DNA of 64,000 nt from an uncultured Eubacteriales bacterium. GTDB taxonomy: Bacteria > Bacillota > Clostridia > Oscillospirales > QAMX01. The notes beneath the pieces were generated by a model, which did not search any database, was not told the origin of the DNA, and was given only the letters and a program-made list of their open reading frames with translations. The position numbers were made by a program, and so were the translations under genes. The stretch is taken from assembly GCA_934546935.1 (NCBI GenBank), contig CAKTEH010000004.1, positions 1-64,000 on the forward strand. Direction: 5' to 3'. Below are positions 1 to 7,704 of the stretch, in pieces (the stretch's first letter is position 1; every line of letters begins with the position of its first letter).

Positions 1-129
1 GAAAATATCGGCGTGAAGAGCGCCTACGACATCGACACGAACAGCTACAAATATAGCGGTATCGCGATCTTCGATTGTGCGCCCGCTATCGGCGAAGCCA
101 TCGTGAAGCTGGTCAAGGCGACCGCCTAA
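1..129 (+). CDS. 3' end of an unrecognised gene (partial)
   Basis: The frame is open from the window edge to a TAA at 127-129, giving 42 residues ending in ..AIVKLVKATA. It carries the segments KSAYDIDTNS and GIAIFDCAPAIGEA. I do not recognise the family. The ending could be a phage structural protein, but that is only a guess. A purine-rich GGGAGGG stretch follows at 133-139, as if another gene once started just downstream. Instead the same frame runs directly into the interior of a reverse transcriptase, so this gene and the RT piece appear to be joined at a deletion or recombination junction. Confidence 0.5.
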   Translation, partial: ENIGVKSAYDIDTNSYKYSGIAIFDCAPAIGEAIVKLVKATA

Positions 130-480
130 AGCGGGAGGGCTGACAAATATTACGGACGCTATATGGACGACTTCTTCTTGATCCATCACGACAAAGCATA
201 TTTGCAGGAGTGCCGGAAGCAGATTGAAGCGTTCGTACAGGCGCGCGGGCTTTCGCTGAATGCGAAAACAAATATCTTTCCCTTGAAACACGGCGTTGAT
301 TTCTTGGGCTTTCATACATACTTGACCGAAAGCGGCGCGGTGATCCGCAAGGTGCGCCGCAGGAGCAAGAACAATATGAAGCGGAAGTTGAAGAAATTAG
401 CCGCCCTTCACGCGGCGGGACGGATCGACGCAAAGACCGTTGAACAAATGTCAAAAGTCACGGCATCAATGGAAAAATGA
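130..480 (+). pseudogene. Reverse transcriptase remnant, N-terminally truncated
   Basis: The frame encodes the palm motif YYGRYMDDFFLIH, whose YxDD-type catalytic aspartates bind metal in RNA-directed DNA polymerases. It continues with a thumb-like segment GVDFLGFHTYL and a basic stretch RKVRRRSKNNMKRKLKK. The finger domain and the first palm motifs are absent. The first ATG (163) lies inside the catalytic motif, so no functional RT can be made. The C-terminus also stops early compared with the usual tail of this kind of RT. The type resembles group II intron, DGR or phage RTs, but no template/variable repeat pair or intron RNA is visible nearby. It is best read as the relic of a phage or mobile element. 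Confidence 0.75.
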
Positions 481-520
481 GAAAACGGTACAGCCGAAGC
501 TATACCGTTCTCTCTTTCCT
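481..520 (+). terminator. Intrinsic terminator after the RT remnant
   Basis: A 14-base stem (481-494 with 499-512, two mismatched or wobble positions) closes a CGAA tetraloop. It is followed by the pyrimidine run TCTTTCCT. Confidence 0.6.
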
Positions 521-649
521 CACGATGTTTTCTTATCGGGAGCATCCTTCTCCACATCGCTTTTTTATTTCTTTATTCTGCGCCGTTTCTTTTCCCCAGC
601 GTTTTCCATAACGGAAACCGCTTTATCTGGGAAAAAGGGTTTGCTCTAG

Positions 650-2053
650 TCAGTTTTGTACGGCGGCGCCGGAAAGCTTTGCATCAATCGCCTGCGCAGC
701 GGTTTTGCCTGCGCCCATGGCAAGAATAACGGTTGCCGCGCCGGTAACCGCATCCCCGCCTGCATATACGCCTGCTTTTGTCGTGGCGCCGGTCGACTCT
801 TCGACAATAATCCCGCCGCGCCGGTTGACCTCCAGACCCTGGGTCGTCGATTTGATCAGCGGGTTGGGAGAGGTGCCGATGGCCATGATTACGCAATCGG
901 CTTCGATCGTCAGTTCGCTGCCTTCGATGGGTACCGGCCGCGCACGCCCAGACGCATCCGGCTCCGACAGGCGCATGCGCTGGCAGCGTACAGCGCTGAC
1001 CCAACCATCTTTGCCTTTGATTTCCAAAGGATTTGTCAGCATCTGGAAATCAATACCCTCTTCACGCGCATGCTCCACCTCTTCTGCACGGGCAGGAAGC
1101 TCTTTTTCCGTGCGGCGGTAAACAATGGTGACCTGTGCGCCAAGCCGTTTGGCCGTACGCGCCGCATCCATTGCAACATTGCCGCCCCCGACTACTACCG
1201 TTTTTTTTGCATGCATAACTGGCGTATCGCTGCCGCCGCGATATGCTTTCATTAAATTGTTACGGGTCAGGAACTCATTTGCGGAATAAACGCCCATGAG
1301 ACTTTCTCCCGGGATATTCATAAAATTTGGCAGCCCTGCACCGGATCCAATAAATACAGCTTCGTAGCCGTCTTCAAACAGTTCGTCAACGGTCAGGGTT
1401 TTCCCAATGACAACGTTGGTCTGAATATCTACGCCGAGCGCCTTAAGCGTATCCACTTCCTTTTGCACAATTGCTTTGGGCAGACGGAACTCCGGGATAC
1501 CATAGACAAGCACGCCGCCTGCGGTGTGAAGCGCTTCAAAAACAGTAACGGCGTATCCTTTTTTTGCCAAATCTCCGGCGCAGGTAAGGCCAGAGGGGCC
1601 GGAACCGATAATTGCAACGCGGTGGCCGTTGGGCATGGGTTTTTGCGTGGCACTTTCGCTGTGCGCATTGTGCCAGTCCGCAACAAAACGCTCCAGCCGG
1701 CCGATCCCGACCGGTTCTCCCTTGATACCGCGCACGCAGCGCGCTTCACATTGGGATTCCTGCGGGCAGACGCGCCCACACACGGCGGGAAGGCTGGATG
1801 CCTGGGTAATCACCTGATAGGCCCCTTCAAAATCCAGCTCGCGCATGCGGGCAATGAAAGCAGGGATATGGATGCCGACTGGGCAACCGGCCACACAGGG
1901 CATATTTTTACAGTTCAAACAGCGGGCTGCTTCGTCCAATGCTGCCGCCTCGCCGTATCCCAATGCGACTTCATTGAAATTGTGGGCCCGGATAGCGGGG
2001 TCCTGCGTCGGCATAGGATTTTTTTTCGGGTTCATATTGGGTTTGGAAGCCAT
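650..2053 (-). CDS. nfnB: NfnB / GltA-type subunit of NADH-dependent ferredoxin:NADP+ oxidoreductase
   Basis: Large subunit (467 aa) of the electron-bifurcating transhydrogenase that couples reduced ferredoxin, NADH and NADPH in the cytoplasm of anaerobes. It is often annotated as glutamate synthase small subunit. The N-terminus carries cysteine clusters CLNCKNMPCVAGCP and CGRVCPQESQCEARC for two 4Fe-4S centres. An FAD-binding GSGPSGLTCAG and a nucleotide-binding GGGNVAMDAARTAKRLG follow. The ATG at 2053 was chosen because AAGGAGG lies just upstream; the longer frame would run deep into nfnA. It starts one base after the nfnA stop, so the two are translated as a pair. Without GltB nearby, the Nfn role is favoured over glutamate synthase. 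Confidence 0.9.
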   Translation of the reverse strand: MASKPNMNPKKNPMPTQDPAIRAHNFNEVALGYGEAAALDEAARCLNCKNMPCVAGCPVGIHIPAFIARMRELDFEGAYQVITQASSLPAVCGRVCPQESQCEARCVRGIKGEPVGIGRLERFVADWHNAHSESATQKPMPNGHRVAIIGSGPSGLTCAGDLAKKGYAVTVFEALHTAGGVLVYGIPEFRLPKAIVQKEVDTLKALGVDIQTNVVIGKTLTVDELFEDGYEAVFIGSGAGLPNFMNIPGESLMGVYSANEFLTRNNLMKAYRGGSDTPVMHAKKTVVVGGGNVAMDAARTAKRLGAQVTIVYRRTEKELPARAEEVEHAREEGIDFQMLTNPLEIKGKDGWVSAVRCQRMRLSEPDASGRARPVPIEGSELTIEADCVIMAIGTSPNPLIKSTTQGLEVNRRGGIIVEESTGATTKAGVYAGGDAVTGAATVILAMGAGKTAAQAIDAKLSGAAVQN

Positions 2054-2054
2054 T

Positions 2055-2897
2055 TTACTCTGCCTCCTTTGCGAATAAATTACAGGTTTCTTCATATGCA
2101 TGACGTTCAAACTCGCGATACATCGTACCGCGGCGCATTGCTTCGTCGAAATCCACTTCAAAACCGTCGAAGTCCGGGCCGTCCACGCAGGCAAATTTTG
2201 TCTGGCCGCCAACGCTTAAACGGCACCCGCCGCACATCCCTGTTCCATCAATCATGATCGGGTTCATGGAAACTGTGGTTTTGACGCCGAAGGGCTTGGT
2301 TGTCGCCACGACGAACTTCATCATAATCAGCGGGCCGATAGCGATGACTTCATCATAAGCTTCACCGGCCTCAATTGCAGCTTTCAACGGTGCTGTGACA
2401 ACGCCTTTTTCGCCATAAGACCCGTCGTCAGTCATCACGGTCAGCCGGTCGGAGCAGGCAGAGAATTCATCTTCAAGGATTAAAAGATCCCGGTTCCGGA
2501 ATCCGACGATGGTATGGACTTCACAGCCGCGCGCATGTAGTGCCTGCGCAATCGGCAGCGCGATTGCACAACCGACGCCGCCGCCGACAATGCAGACTTT
2601 TTTCAGGCCGTCAAGTTTTGTCGGACGGCCGAGCGGGCCGACAAAATCTGCGATATATTCATCTTTATTTTTATGGTTGAGTTTTTGCGTTGTTGCGCCG
2701 ACAATCTGAAAAATAATGCGCACAGTTCCGCGTATGGGATCGTAGCCGGCGATGGTCAGCGGAATGCGTTCCCCTTCGGTGTCGACACGCAGGATGATAA
2801 ACTGTCCGGCCTGTGCTTTGCGTGCGACCAATGGCGCTTCGATTTCCATCATGGTAACGGTGGGATTGAGCGCTTTTTTATCGATAATCCGATACAA
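2055..2897 (-). CDS. nfnA: NfnA, FAD/NAD-binding [2Fe-2S] subunit of the Nfn complex
   Basis: Small subunit of the Nfn transhydrogenase, of the dihydroorotate dehydrogenase electron-transfer/sulfide dehydrogenase family. It has an N-terminal FAD domain, an NAD-binding segment IVGGGVGCAIALPIA and C-terminal cysteines DGTGMCGGCRL...FACVDGP for the [2Fe-2S] cluster. I place the start at TTG 2897 (reading LYRIIDKKALNP). It has a GAGGG site seven bases upstream and matches the usual N-terminus and length of about 280 aa. The in-frame ATG at 2921 would give 288 aa, but only a palindrome and no ribosome binding site precede it. It is first in the operon with nfnB. Confidence 0.88.
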   Translation of the reverse strand: MYRIIDKKALNPTVTMMEIEAPLVARKAQAGQFIILRVDTEGERIPLTIAGYDPIRGTVRIIFQIVGATTQKLNHKNKDEYIADFVGPLGRPTKLDGLKKVCIVGGGVGCAIALPIAQALHARGCEVHTIVGFRNRDLLILEDEFSACSDRLTVMTDDGSYGEKGVVTAPLKAAIEAGEAYDEVIAIGPLIMMKFVVATTKPFGVKTTVSMNPIMIDGTGMCGGCRLSVGGQTKFACVDGPDFDGFEVDFDEAMRRGTMYREFERHAYEETCNLFAKEAE

Positions 2898-2926
2898 ATT
2901 CTTTCCCTCGATTCTGCTCATGATCT

Positions 2927-2976
2927 ATAGTGCAATGCACTATCCCTATTATAGGGGAAAACTTCTGAAATTTCAA
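2927..2976 (-). promoter_or_regulatory. nfnAB promoter with a palindrome at the transcription start
   Basis: On the minus strand, TTGAAA (2976-2971), a 17-base spacer and TATAAT (2953-2948) form a near-consensus sigma-A promoter. The predicted start falls at about 2942, inside a 17-base perfect palindrome ATAGTGCAATGCACTAT (2927-2943). That palindrome could be an operator or a 5' stabilising hairpin. Confidence 0.7.
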
Positions 2977-3097
2977 TATTATTAATCAGGAATCTTATGA
3001 AAAACTGGCTCTTGGAATAAAGATGGTGGTTTTCTTCCGAATAGCTGTCTGCCGTAGTTGATGCCTGGATTGAGGACGTATGTAGAAATACAAATGA

Positions 3098-3129
3098 CAA
3101 ATCCCCCGGAATCCTTTCCGGGGGATTTG
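3098..3129 (-). terminator. Terminator of the AEC transporter gene
   Basis: A perfect 14-bp inverted repeat (3098-3111 and 3116-3129) with a 4-base loop lies just beyond the transporter stop. The minus-strand tail is moderately U-rich (GTCATTTGTATTTC). Confidence 0.65.
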
Positions 3130-3142
3130 TTGCGTTTTCAGT

Positions 3143-4081
3143 TTAAAGGCAACCGATGGATCTTAAAAGGAAAGTTGTGATGAATATCGTGAAGATGGAC
3201 AAAATGGAACCAAGAATGACCAGACTTCCGGCCAGCTCGCCGTCGCCGTCCATCTGCTGGGCCATTGTAAAGGAGCTGACTGCCGGAGGAGAACCGCACA
3301 TAATCATAATAACTGCGAGTTCCGGCCCTGTAAAACCGAGAAGAACCGCAATACTCAGGCCAATCAGCGGGAAAATAACCAGCCGGCCCAGCAGTCCAAT
3401 AACAATTTGCCGGATGCCGCCGCGTATCGCTTCAAAATTAAACAGGCCGCCAAGGATTACAAAAGCCAGGGGAGTTGCGATTTTACCGATACTGGAAATC
3501 GTCTCATCCAAAATTGCGGGCATCTGAAAACCGGAAAGCAGGACAATCGCGCCCAAAACCGAAGCGACGATCAGTGGATTGGTAATGATCCCAATTGATA
3601 TTTTCTTGAAATCGGGTTTCCCGCCGCGGTGTACTTCGAAGGTAACAACCGCCAGGACATTGTACAGTGGGATGATTACCGCGATCAGGATAGCTGCGAC
3701 GCCGGTGCTGGCTTCTCCGTAAAGTGTGGAGACGACGGGAATGCCGAAAATAATAAAATTGCTGCGGAAAATCGCCTGGATCAGCGATGCGCGTTTAGGA
3801 TTATCTTTCTCCAGTGCACGGACTGCAAAAAAAATCAGGATATACATTCCCACAATCAGACACACTGAAAAAATCAGAAGCTTCGGGCTGAATGCAGAGC
3901 GGATATCGCTTGTATAAACGTTTCGAAAAACCAGAAACGGAAGGAAAATGCGGAACAGCAGCTTGTTAACTTTGCGCAGGGTGTCTTCACTGACAATACC
4001 CGTGCAGCGGGAAATATAACCGACAAGCATCATCAGAAGCATGGGAAGGACGACACTTGCCGAAATCTGTAGGTTCTCCAT
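3143..4081 (-). CDS. AEC-family (auxin efflux carrier type) transporter
   Basis: Integral membrane permease of 312 aa, the usual size for bacterial AEC proteins such as malate or amino-acid exporters. It starts MENLQISASVVLPMLLMMLVGY and shows about ten hydrophobic helices in two halves. The typical segments are RKVNKLLFRIFLPFLVFRNVY in the first half and CGSPPAVSSFTMAQQM in the second. The ATG at 4081 has AAAGGTGG upstream, whereas the ORF could extend 20 residues without ribosome binding site support. It stands alone between terminators. The substrate cannot be told from sequence; an organic acid is the common case in this family. Confidence 0.8.
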   Translation of the reverse strand: MENLQISASVVLPMLLMMLVGYISRCTGIVSEDTLRKVNKLLFRIFLPFLVFRNVYTSDIRSAFSPKLLIFSVCLIVGMYILIFFAVRALEKDNPKRASLIQAIFRSNFIIFGIPVVSTLYGEASTGVAAILIAVIIPLYNVLAVVTFEVHRGGKPDFKKISIGIITNPLIVASVLGAIVLLSGFQMPAILDETISSIGKIATPLAFVILGGLFNFEAIRGGIRQIVIGLLGRLVIFPLIGLSIAVLLGFTGPELAVIMIMCGSPPAVSSFTMAQQMDGDGELAGSLVILGSILSIFTIFITTFLLRSIGCL

Positions 4082-4323
4082 ATGTACCACCTTTCTATAT
4101 GCATGCAGTATAGCATAAGCACAGCTGAAAATCCACGGCAATATGTGATAAATTTCTTGTTGGAAAGCGGTTCAAAAGAAAGAAACGGACGATGTATTTG
4201 CGTTTGCGGTAATTAATCCGCTGCTAAGTGCCGCATAATTGCGAATGTCTGCAAGCTGAATCGGCGCTTTTTGCAAGGCTCTCCTGCGGGCACGGGATGT
4301 TTTGCCTAGATTGCCTATGCAGC

Positions 4324-4358
4324 AAAAAATCCAGCCCGCACGTAGCTTTCGTGCGGGC
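4324..4358 (-). terminator. Terminator of the hydroxyacid dehydrogenase/rodA unit
   Basis: A 9-bp GC-rich stem (4334-4342 and 4350-4358) is followed on the minus strand by a run of six Ts (4329-4324). Confidence 0.8.
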
Positions 4359-4381
4359 CGGAGGGTCAGAACAGGATGGGG

Positions 4382-5341
4382 TTATTTGCGGCGGTAGCCG
4401 GTTTCACGGTCGACGATGTTATGCAGGGGCTGGCCGGACAGATACCTGCGCAGATTGTCTGCAACCAGCGCTGCAAGCGTATCCTGCGTCTGCGGCATAT
4501 GGAAGCCGCCGGAGATATGCGGCGTGATAAATACGGCTTTTTTGTCCCAGAGAGGATGTGTTTTCGGCAGCGGTTCCGGTTCGGTCACATCCAGAAAAGC
4601 TGCGCCGACGATACCGGAATCCACTGCCTGGCAAAGTGCATCCGGGTCAATGGCGTTTCCTCGTCCTGCATTAGCGAGAATGACGCCGCGCTTCATTACA
4701 GCAAACTGTGCGCGGGAGATCATATGATAAGTAGATGCAGAGCCAGGTACCGCCATTGCAACAATATCCGCGCGGGGCAGGACACTGTCCAATGCGCCGG
4801 CAGTATATACTTCGTCGGCAAAATCCGGCTTTTCCCCTGTAGTGCGCCGTACGCACAGGATATGTACGCCTACCGCATGCAGAAGGCGCGCCAGCCGTCC
4901 GCCAATATCACCGGGCCCGATGATCAGCGCGGTCATGCCGGCGATGGATGGGACGCCTCCGAGAGACGCCCAAGCATGGAGATGCTGCGCATCCCGGTAC
5001 AGGTGCAGCTTTTTCGCGGTAGCGAGGATCCCTGCAAACAGATGTTCGCTGACTGCATGGCCATATGCGCCGGTTGCATTGCATAAGGTGATCTTTTCCG
5101 GTAAAAGGCCGGGGGCGAGATAGGCGTCTGCTCCGGCGGAGCATAACTGCAGATATTCCAGTTTCTGGGCCGCGGGGATCAGCGCCTGAGGCAGCGGGCC
5201 GACGACTGCGTCGGCGTCTGCTACACATGGCTGCGTAAGCGCAGCGGCAGGGACGAATATAAGCTGTGCCTCCTGTGCTGCCGCACGGATAGCATTCTGG
5301 TTTTCTTCTGAAAAATCGGCCAGGATGAGAATTTTTTTCAT
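4382..5341 (-). CDS. D-isomer-specific 2-hydroxyacid dehydrogenase
   Basis: NAD(P)-dependent oxidoreductase of 319 aa that interconverts 2-oxoacids and D-2-hydroxyacids. The Rossmann motif IIGPGDIGGRLARLL sits at about 141-154. The catalytic triad of the family is present: Arg227 in NAGRGNAID, Glu256 in VTEPEPL and His275 in ITPHISGG. The exact substrate (glyoxylate, hydroxypyruvate, phosphoglycerate-like) is undetermined. It overlaps the upstream rodA-like gene by four bases (ATGA), so it is translationally coupled to it, an unexpected pairing with a cell-shape gene. A ribosome binding site (GAGG) lies within the end of that gene. Confidence 0.85.
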   Translation of the reverse strand: MKKILILADFSEENQNAIRAAAQEAQLIFVPAAALTQPCVADADAVVGPLPQALIPAAQKLEYLQLCSAGADAYLAPGLLPEKITLCNATGAYGHAVSEHLFAGILATAKKLHLYRDAQHLHAWASLGGVPSIAGMTALIIGPGDIGGRLARLLHAVGVHILCVRRTTGEKPDFADEVYTAGALDSVLPRADIVAMAVPGSASTYHMISRAQFAVMKRGVILANAGRGNAIDPDALCQAVDSGIVGAAFLDVTEPEPLPKTHPLWDKKAVFITPHISGGFHMPQTQDTLAALVADNLRRYLSGQPLHNIVDRETGYRRK

Positions 5342-6477
5342 GTGTACCTCCTGATATAATATGCAAAGTGTGCGGCATCACGCCTCGACTGCCGGCGTAT
5401 ACCGCTGACCATCCCAGCTGCAGTGAACATGGTCAGGATGCTGGAACCACCATAGCTGAAAAAGGGGAGGGTCAGCCCGACGATGGGGAAAATGCCCAGA
5501 TTCATCCCAAGATTCAGGATGGTTTGGAATGCCAGCATCGCAGCGACGCCAATACAGATCAGCGCCGAGGTATCTGTACGTGCCTGCAGGGCAGTACGCA
5601 CGATGCATACGAGAATCAGCAGCAGAAGAATGACGACAGCTGCCGCACCGAGCAAGCCGAATTCTTCACAGGCTACCGGGAAAATCGAATCTGTGTGCTT
5701 GGTCGGAATGAGGCTGTACTGCGTCTGCGTACCGGAAAGAAAGCCTTCGCCGAAAAGCCCGCCGGAACGTATTGCCATCCGGCTATGCATTGCCTGATAG
5801 GAAGCGTCGGGATAAGCTTCCGGGTCGATTACGGCAAGAATCCGGGAACGCTGATAATTATCCATCAGCTTTTCCCAGACAAAGGGAAGCAATGCGCCGA
5901 TTGCCGCCGCCCCCGCAAGGAAATAGACAATCCCAACGCCGGCAAAAAAGGCCATTGCCAAGGCAATTGCAGCATAGGCCAGGCTCATTCCATCGTCGCG
6001 GGAAAAAAAGATAACAAAGGCGATGGTGACGCCCGCGTGTACAAGAAGCCCCAGCACGTCGCGCAGCCGCATGCCCGTATGCTTGGCCAGGCTGAGATGC
6101 CGGGCAAAGGTGAGAATGAATGCAATTTTTCCGAGCTCCGCTGGCTGGATGCCAACTCCTGCAAAACGCAGCCAGCTGCGGTTGGAGTCTCCGACGCCCC
6201 AAAAATAAAGTGTGGACAGGAATGCAAGGTTCAGCGCCAGCACGAAAGGCCAAAAACGGGCGATATCTTCGTAATCAATCGCGCCTGCTAAAAAAAACGC
6301 AAAAATGCCAAGCATGGCTGCGGCGGCCTGTGTGCGGACATAGGATACTGTATTATAACTGAAAGTAGCACTGTAAATCAAGACCAGTCCGTAAATTGAC
6401 GCCGTAAGGCAGAGAAAAAGAAGGAGCTTGTCGATGTTGCGCAGATATTCCCGCATAGATTGAAAAAAACGCTGCAT
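5338..6477 (-). CDS. rodA: FtsW/RodA/SpoVE-family peptidoglycan polymerase
   Basis: SEDS-family membrane glycosyltransferase of 379 aa that polymerises lipid II. About ten transmembrane helices are visible. Family hallmarks are SNRSWLRFAGVGIQPAELGKI, the segment AIRSGGLFGEGFLSGTQ, IFPVACEEFGLLG and GLTLPFFSYGGSSI near the C-terminus. RodA is favoured over FtsW from the GVQTQ/TDSIF-type loop and isolation from mur genes, but SpoVE is possible. The ATG at 6477 is preceded by TGGAGGC; the 21-residue extension upstream is unsupported. The stop overlaps the next gene by four bases. Confidence 0.82.
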   Translation of the reverse strand: MQRFFQSMREYLRNIDKLLLFLCLTASIYGLVLIYSATFSYNTVSYVRTQAAAAMLGIFAFFLAGAIDYEDIARFWPFVLALNLAFLSTLYFWGVGDSNRSWLRFAGVGIQPAELGKIAFILTFARHLSLAKHTGMRLRDVLGLLVHAGVTIAFVIFFSRDDGMSLAYAAIALAMAFFAGVGIVYFLAGAAAIGALLPFVWEKLMDNYQRSRILAVIDPEAYPDASYQAMHSRMAIRSGGLFGEGFLSGTQTQYSLIPTKHTDSIFPVACEEFGLLGAAAVVILLLLILVCIVRTALQARTDTSALICIGVAAMLAFQTILNLGMNLGIFPIVGLTLPFFSYGGSSILTMFTAAGMVSGIRRQSRRDAAHFAYYIRRYT

Positions 6478-6563
6478 TTTGCCTCCAAAAACCAAAGAAG
6501 TATAGATCAGTATACCCATTTTCCGGCTTTTGTAAAGCATTTCCGGTCGAGTGCCGGCGGCGC

Positions 6564-6646
6564 TTGTAATTATCCCGGATATTTGCTATAATCTCCATAT
6601 CTAATCGCCGTGCCGCCGGCTTATGCTTTGCATCTGTGCGGCGCGG
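6564..6646 (+). promoter_or_regulatory. metA promoter and leader hairpin
   Basis: TTGTAA (6564-6569), a 17-base spacer and TATAAT (6587-6592) make a strong sigma-A promoter divergent from rodA. The leader of about 80 bases holds a stem pairing 6608-6616 with 6638-6646 (nine pairs, one G-U). I see no SAM aptamer or T-box, so its role is unknown. Confidence 0.7.
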
Positions 6647-6677
6647 GACCCTGAAGGGAAAGGAGAAAAGCAAGGCT

Positions 6678-7592
6678 ATGCCAATTAAAATCCCTGATGC
6701 ACTGCCTGCGGCTGCGGTTCTGGAAAGTGAAAATATTTTTGTCATGACACAGGGCCGTGCGCAGACGCAGGATATCCGTCCGCTGAAGATCGTGATCCTG
6801 AATCTGATGCCGACGAAAATAGAAACAGAAACGCAGCTTTTGCGCAGGCTTTCCAATACGCCGCTGCAGATTGAGGTGGATTTGCTTCAGACTGCCAGCC
6901 ATACCGCGCGCAATACGGCCCAGCAGCATTTGGAATATTTCTATAAGACCTTTGATAAGATTCAGGAAAACCGGTATGACGGCATGATAGTGACTGGTGC
7001 ACCGGTGGAACATCTGCCTTTTGAGCAGGTTGATTACTGGGACGAGCTGTGCGCTATTTACGAATGGGCAAAGGGAAATGTCTATTCGACTTTTAATATC
7101 TGCTGGGCGGCGCAGGCAGCGCTGTATTACAAATATGGGATTCCGAAGTATCCGTTGGAAAAGAAGATGTTCGGCGTTTTCCGGCACAGGACGCTTGATG
7201 CTTTTGAACCGCTCCTGCGCGGCTTTAACGATGCGTTTTCCGCCCCGCATTCGCGGCACACGGAGGTGCGTCGTGAAGATATCGAGCAGCATCCGGAATT
7301 GAAGATTTTAGCCGAATCCGAGGAGGCCGGGGTATACCTGGTGATCAGCCGGGACGGCAGGGAAATTTATGTTACCGGTCATTCCGAATATGATGCGGAC
7401 ACGCTGGCACGGGAGTATTACCGCGACCGGGAGCGTGGCCTGCCGATAGAAGTACCGAAACATTATTTCCCGAATGATATCCCGGTAGAAAACCCACCGG
7501 TGACCTGGCGGGCTAATTCCACACTGCTGTTTACCAATTGGCTCAATTATTATGTTTATCAGTCGACGCCTTATGACTTGGCGAACCTGTAG
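6678..7592 (+). CDS. metA: Homoserine O-acyltransferase MetA, predicted acetyl-CoA specific
   Basis: Acylates homoserine in the first committed step of methionine synthesis. The 304-aa protein starts MPIKIPDALPA, the canonical MetA N-terminus. The catalytic residues fall at the textbook positions: Cys142 (NICWAAQA), His235 and Glu237 (VTGHSEYD). Residue 111 is Glu (TGAPVEHL). In this family Glu111 marks acetyl-CoA use and Gly111 succinyl-CoA use, so the product is probably O-acetylhomoserine despite the common 'succinyltransferase' name. AAAGGAG lies upstream of the ATG. The gene is monocistronic, with its own promoter and a strong terminator. Confidence 0.93.
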   Translation: MPIKIPDALPAAAVLESENIFVMTQGRAQTQDIRPLKIVILNLMPTKIETETQLLRRLSNTPLQIEVDLLQTASHTARNTAQQHLEYFYKTFDKIQENRYDGMIVTGAPVEHLPFEQVDYWDELCAIYEWAKGNVYSTFNICWAAQAALYYKYGIPKYPLEKKMFGVFRHRTLDAFEPLLRGFNDAFSAPHSRHTEVRREDIEQHPELKILAESEEAGVYLVISRDGREIYVTGHSEYDADTLAREYYRDRERGLPIEVPKHYFPNDIPVENPPVTWRANSTLLFTNWLNYYVYQSTPYDLANL

Positions 7593-7639
7593 GCGCTTGC
7601 ATCTGTATGGTTGCTGAAGGCCGGGATGGATAAAAACAG

Positions 7640-7676
7640 ACAGGCGCAGGCAGAAAAATTTTCTGCCTGCGCCTGT
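7640..7676. terminator. Bidirectional terminator between metA and the phosphoesterase gene
   Basis: A perfect 18-bp inverted repeat (7640-7657 and 7659-7676) around one base has A/T-rich inner arms. It serves convergent genes on both strands. Confidence 0.75.
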
Positions 7677-7704
7677 TGCGGTATATAACTGCAAAACGGT
7701 TTGC

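Noticed and set aside
1..650. Active diversity-generating retroelement
   Set aside because: The RT lacks its N-terminal half, and no template/variable repeat pair or accessory gene is visible in the window.
650..2212. Long 520-aa form of NfnB
   Set aside because: The extra 53 residues lie inside the nfnA coding region in another frame, and the ATG at 2053 has a strong ribosome binding site.
4228..4527. Cys-rich start MPHNCECLQAES on the plus strand
   Set aside because: The frame crosses the terminator and runs antisense into the hydroxyacid dehydrogenase; no ribosome binding site.
6593..6677. SAM or other riboswitch before metA
   Set aside because: The leader is only about 80 bases with one simple hairpin; no SAM aptamer cores or T-box motif are visible.
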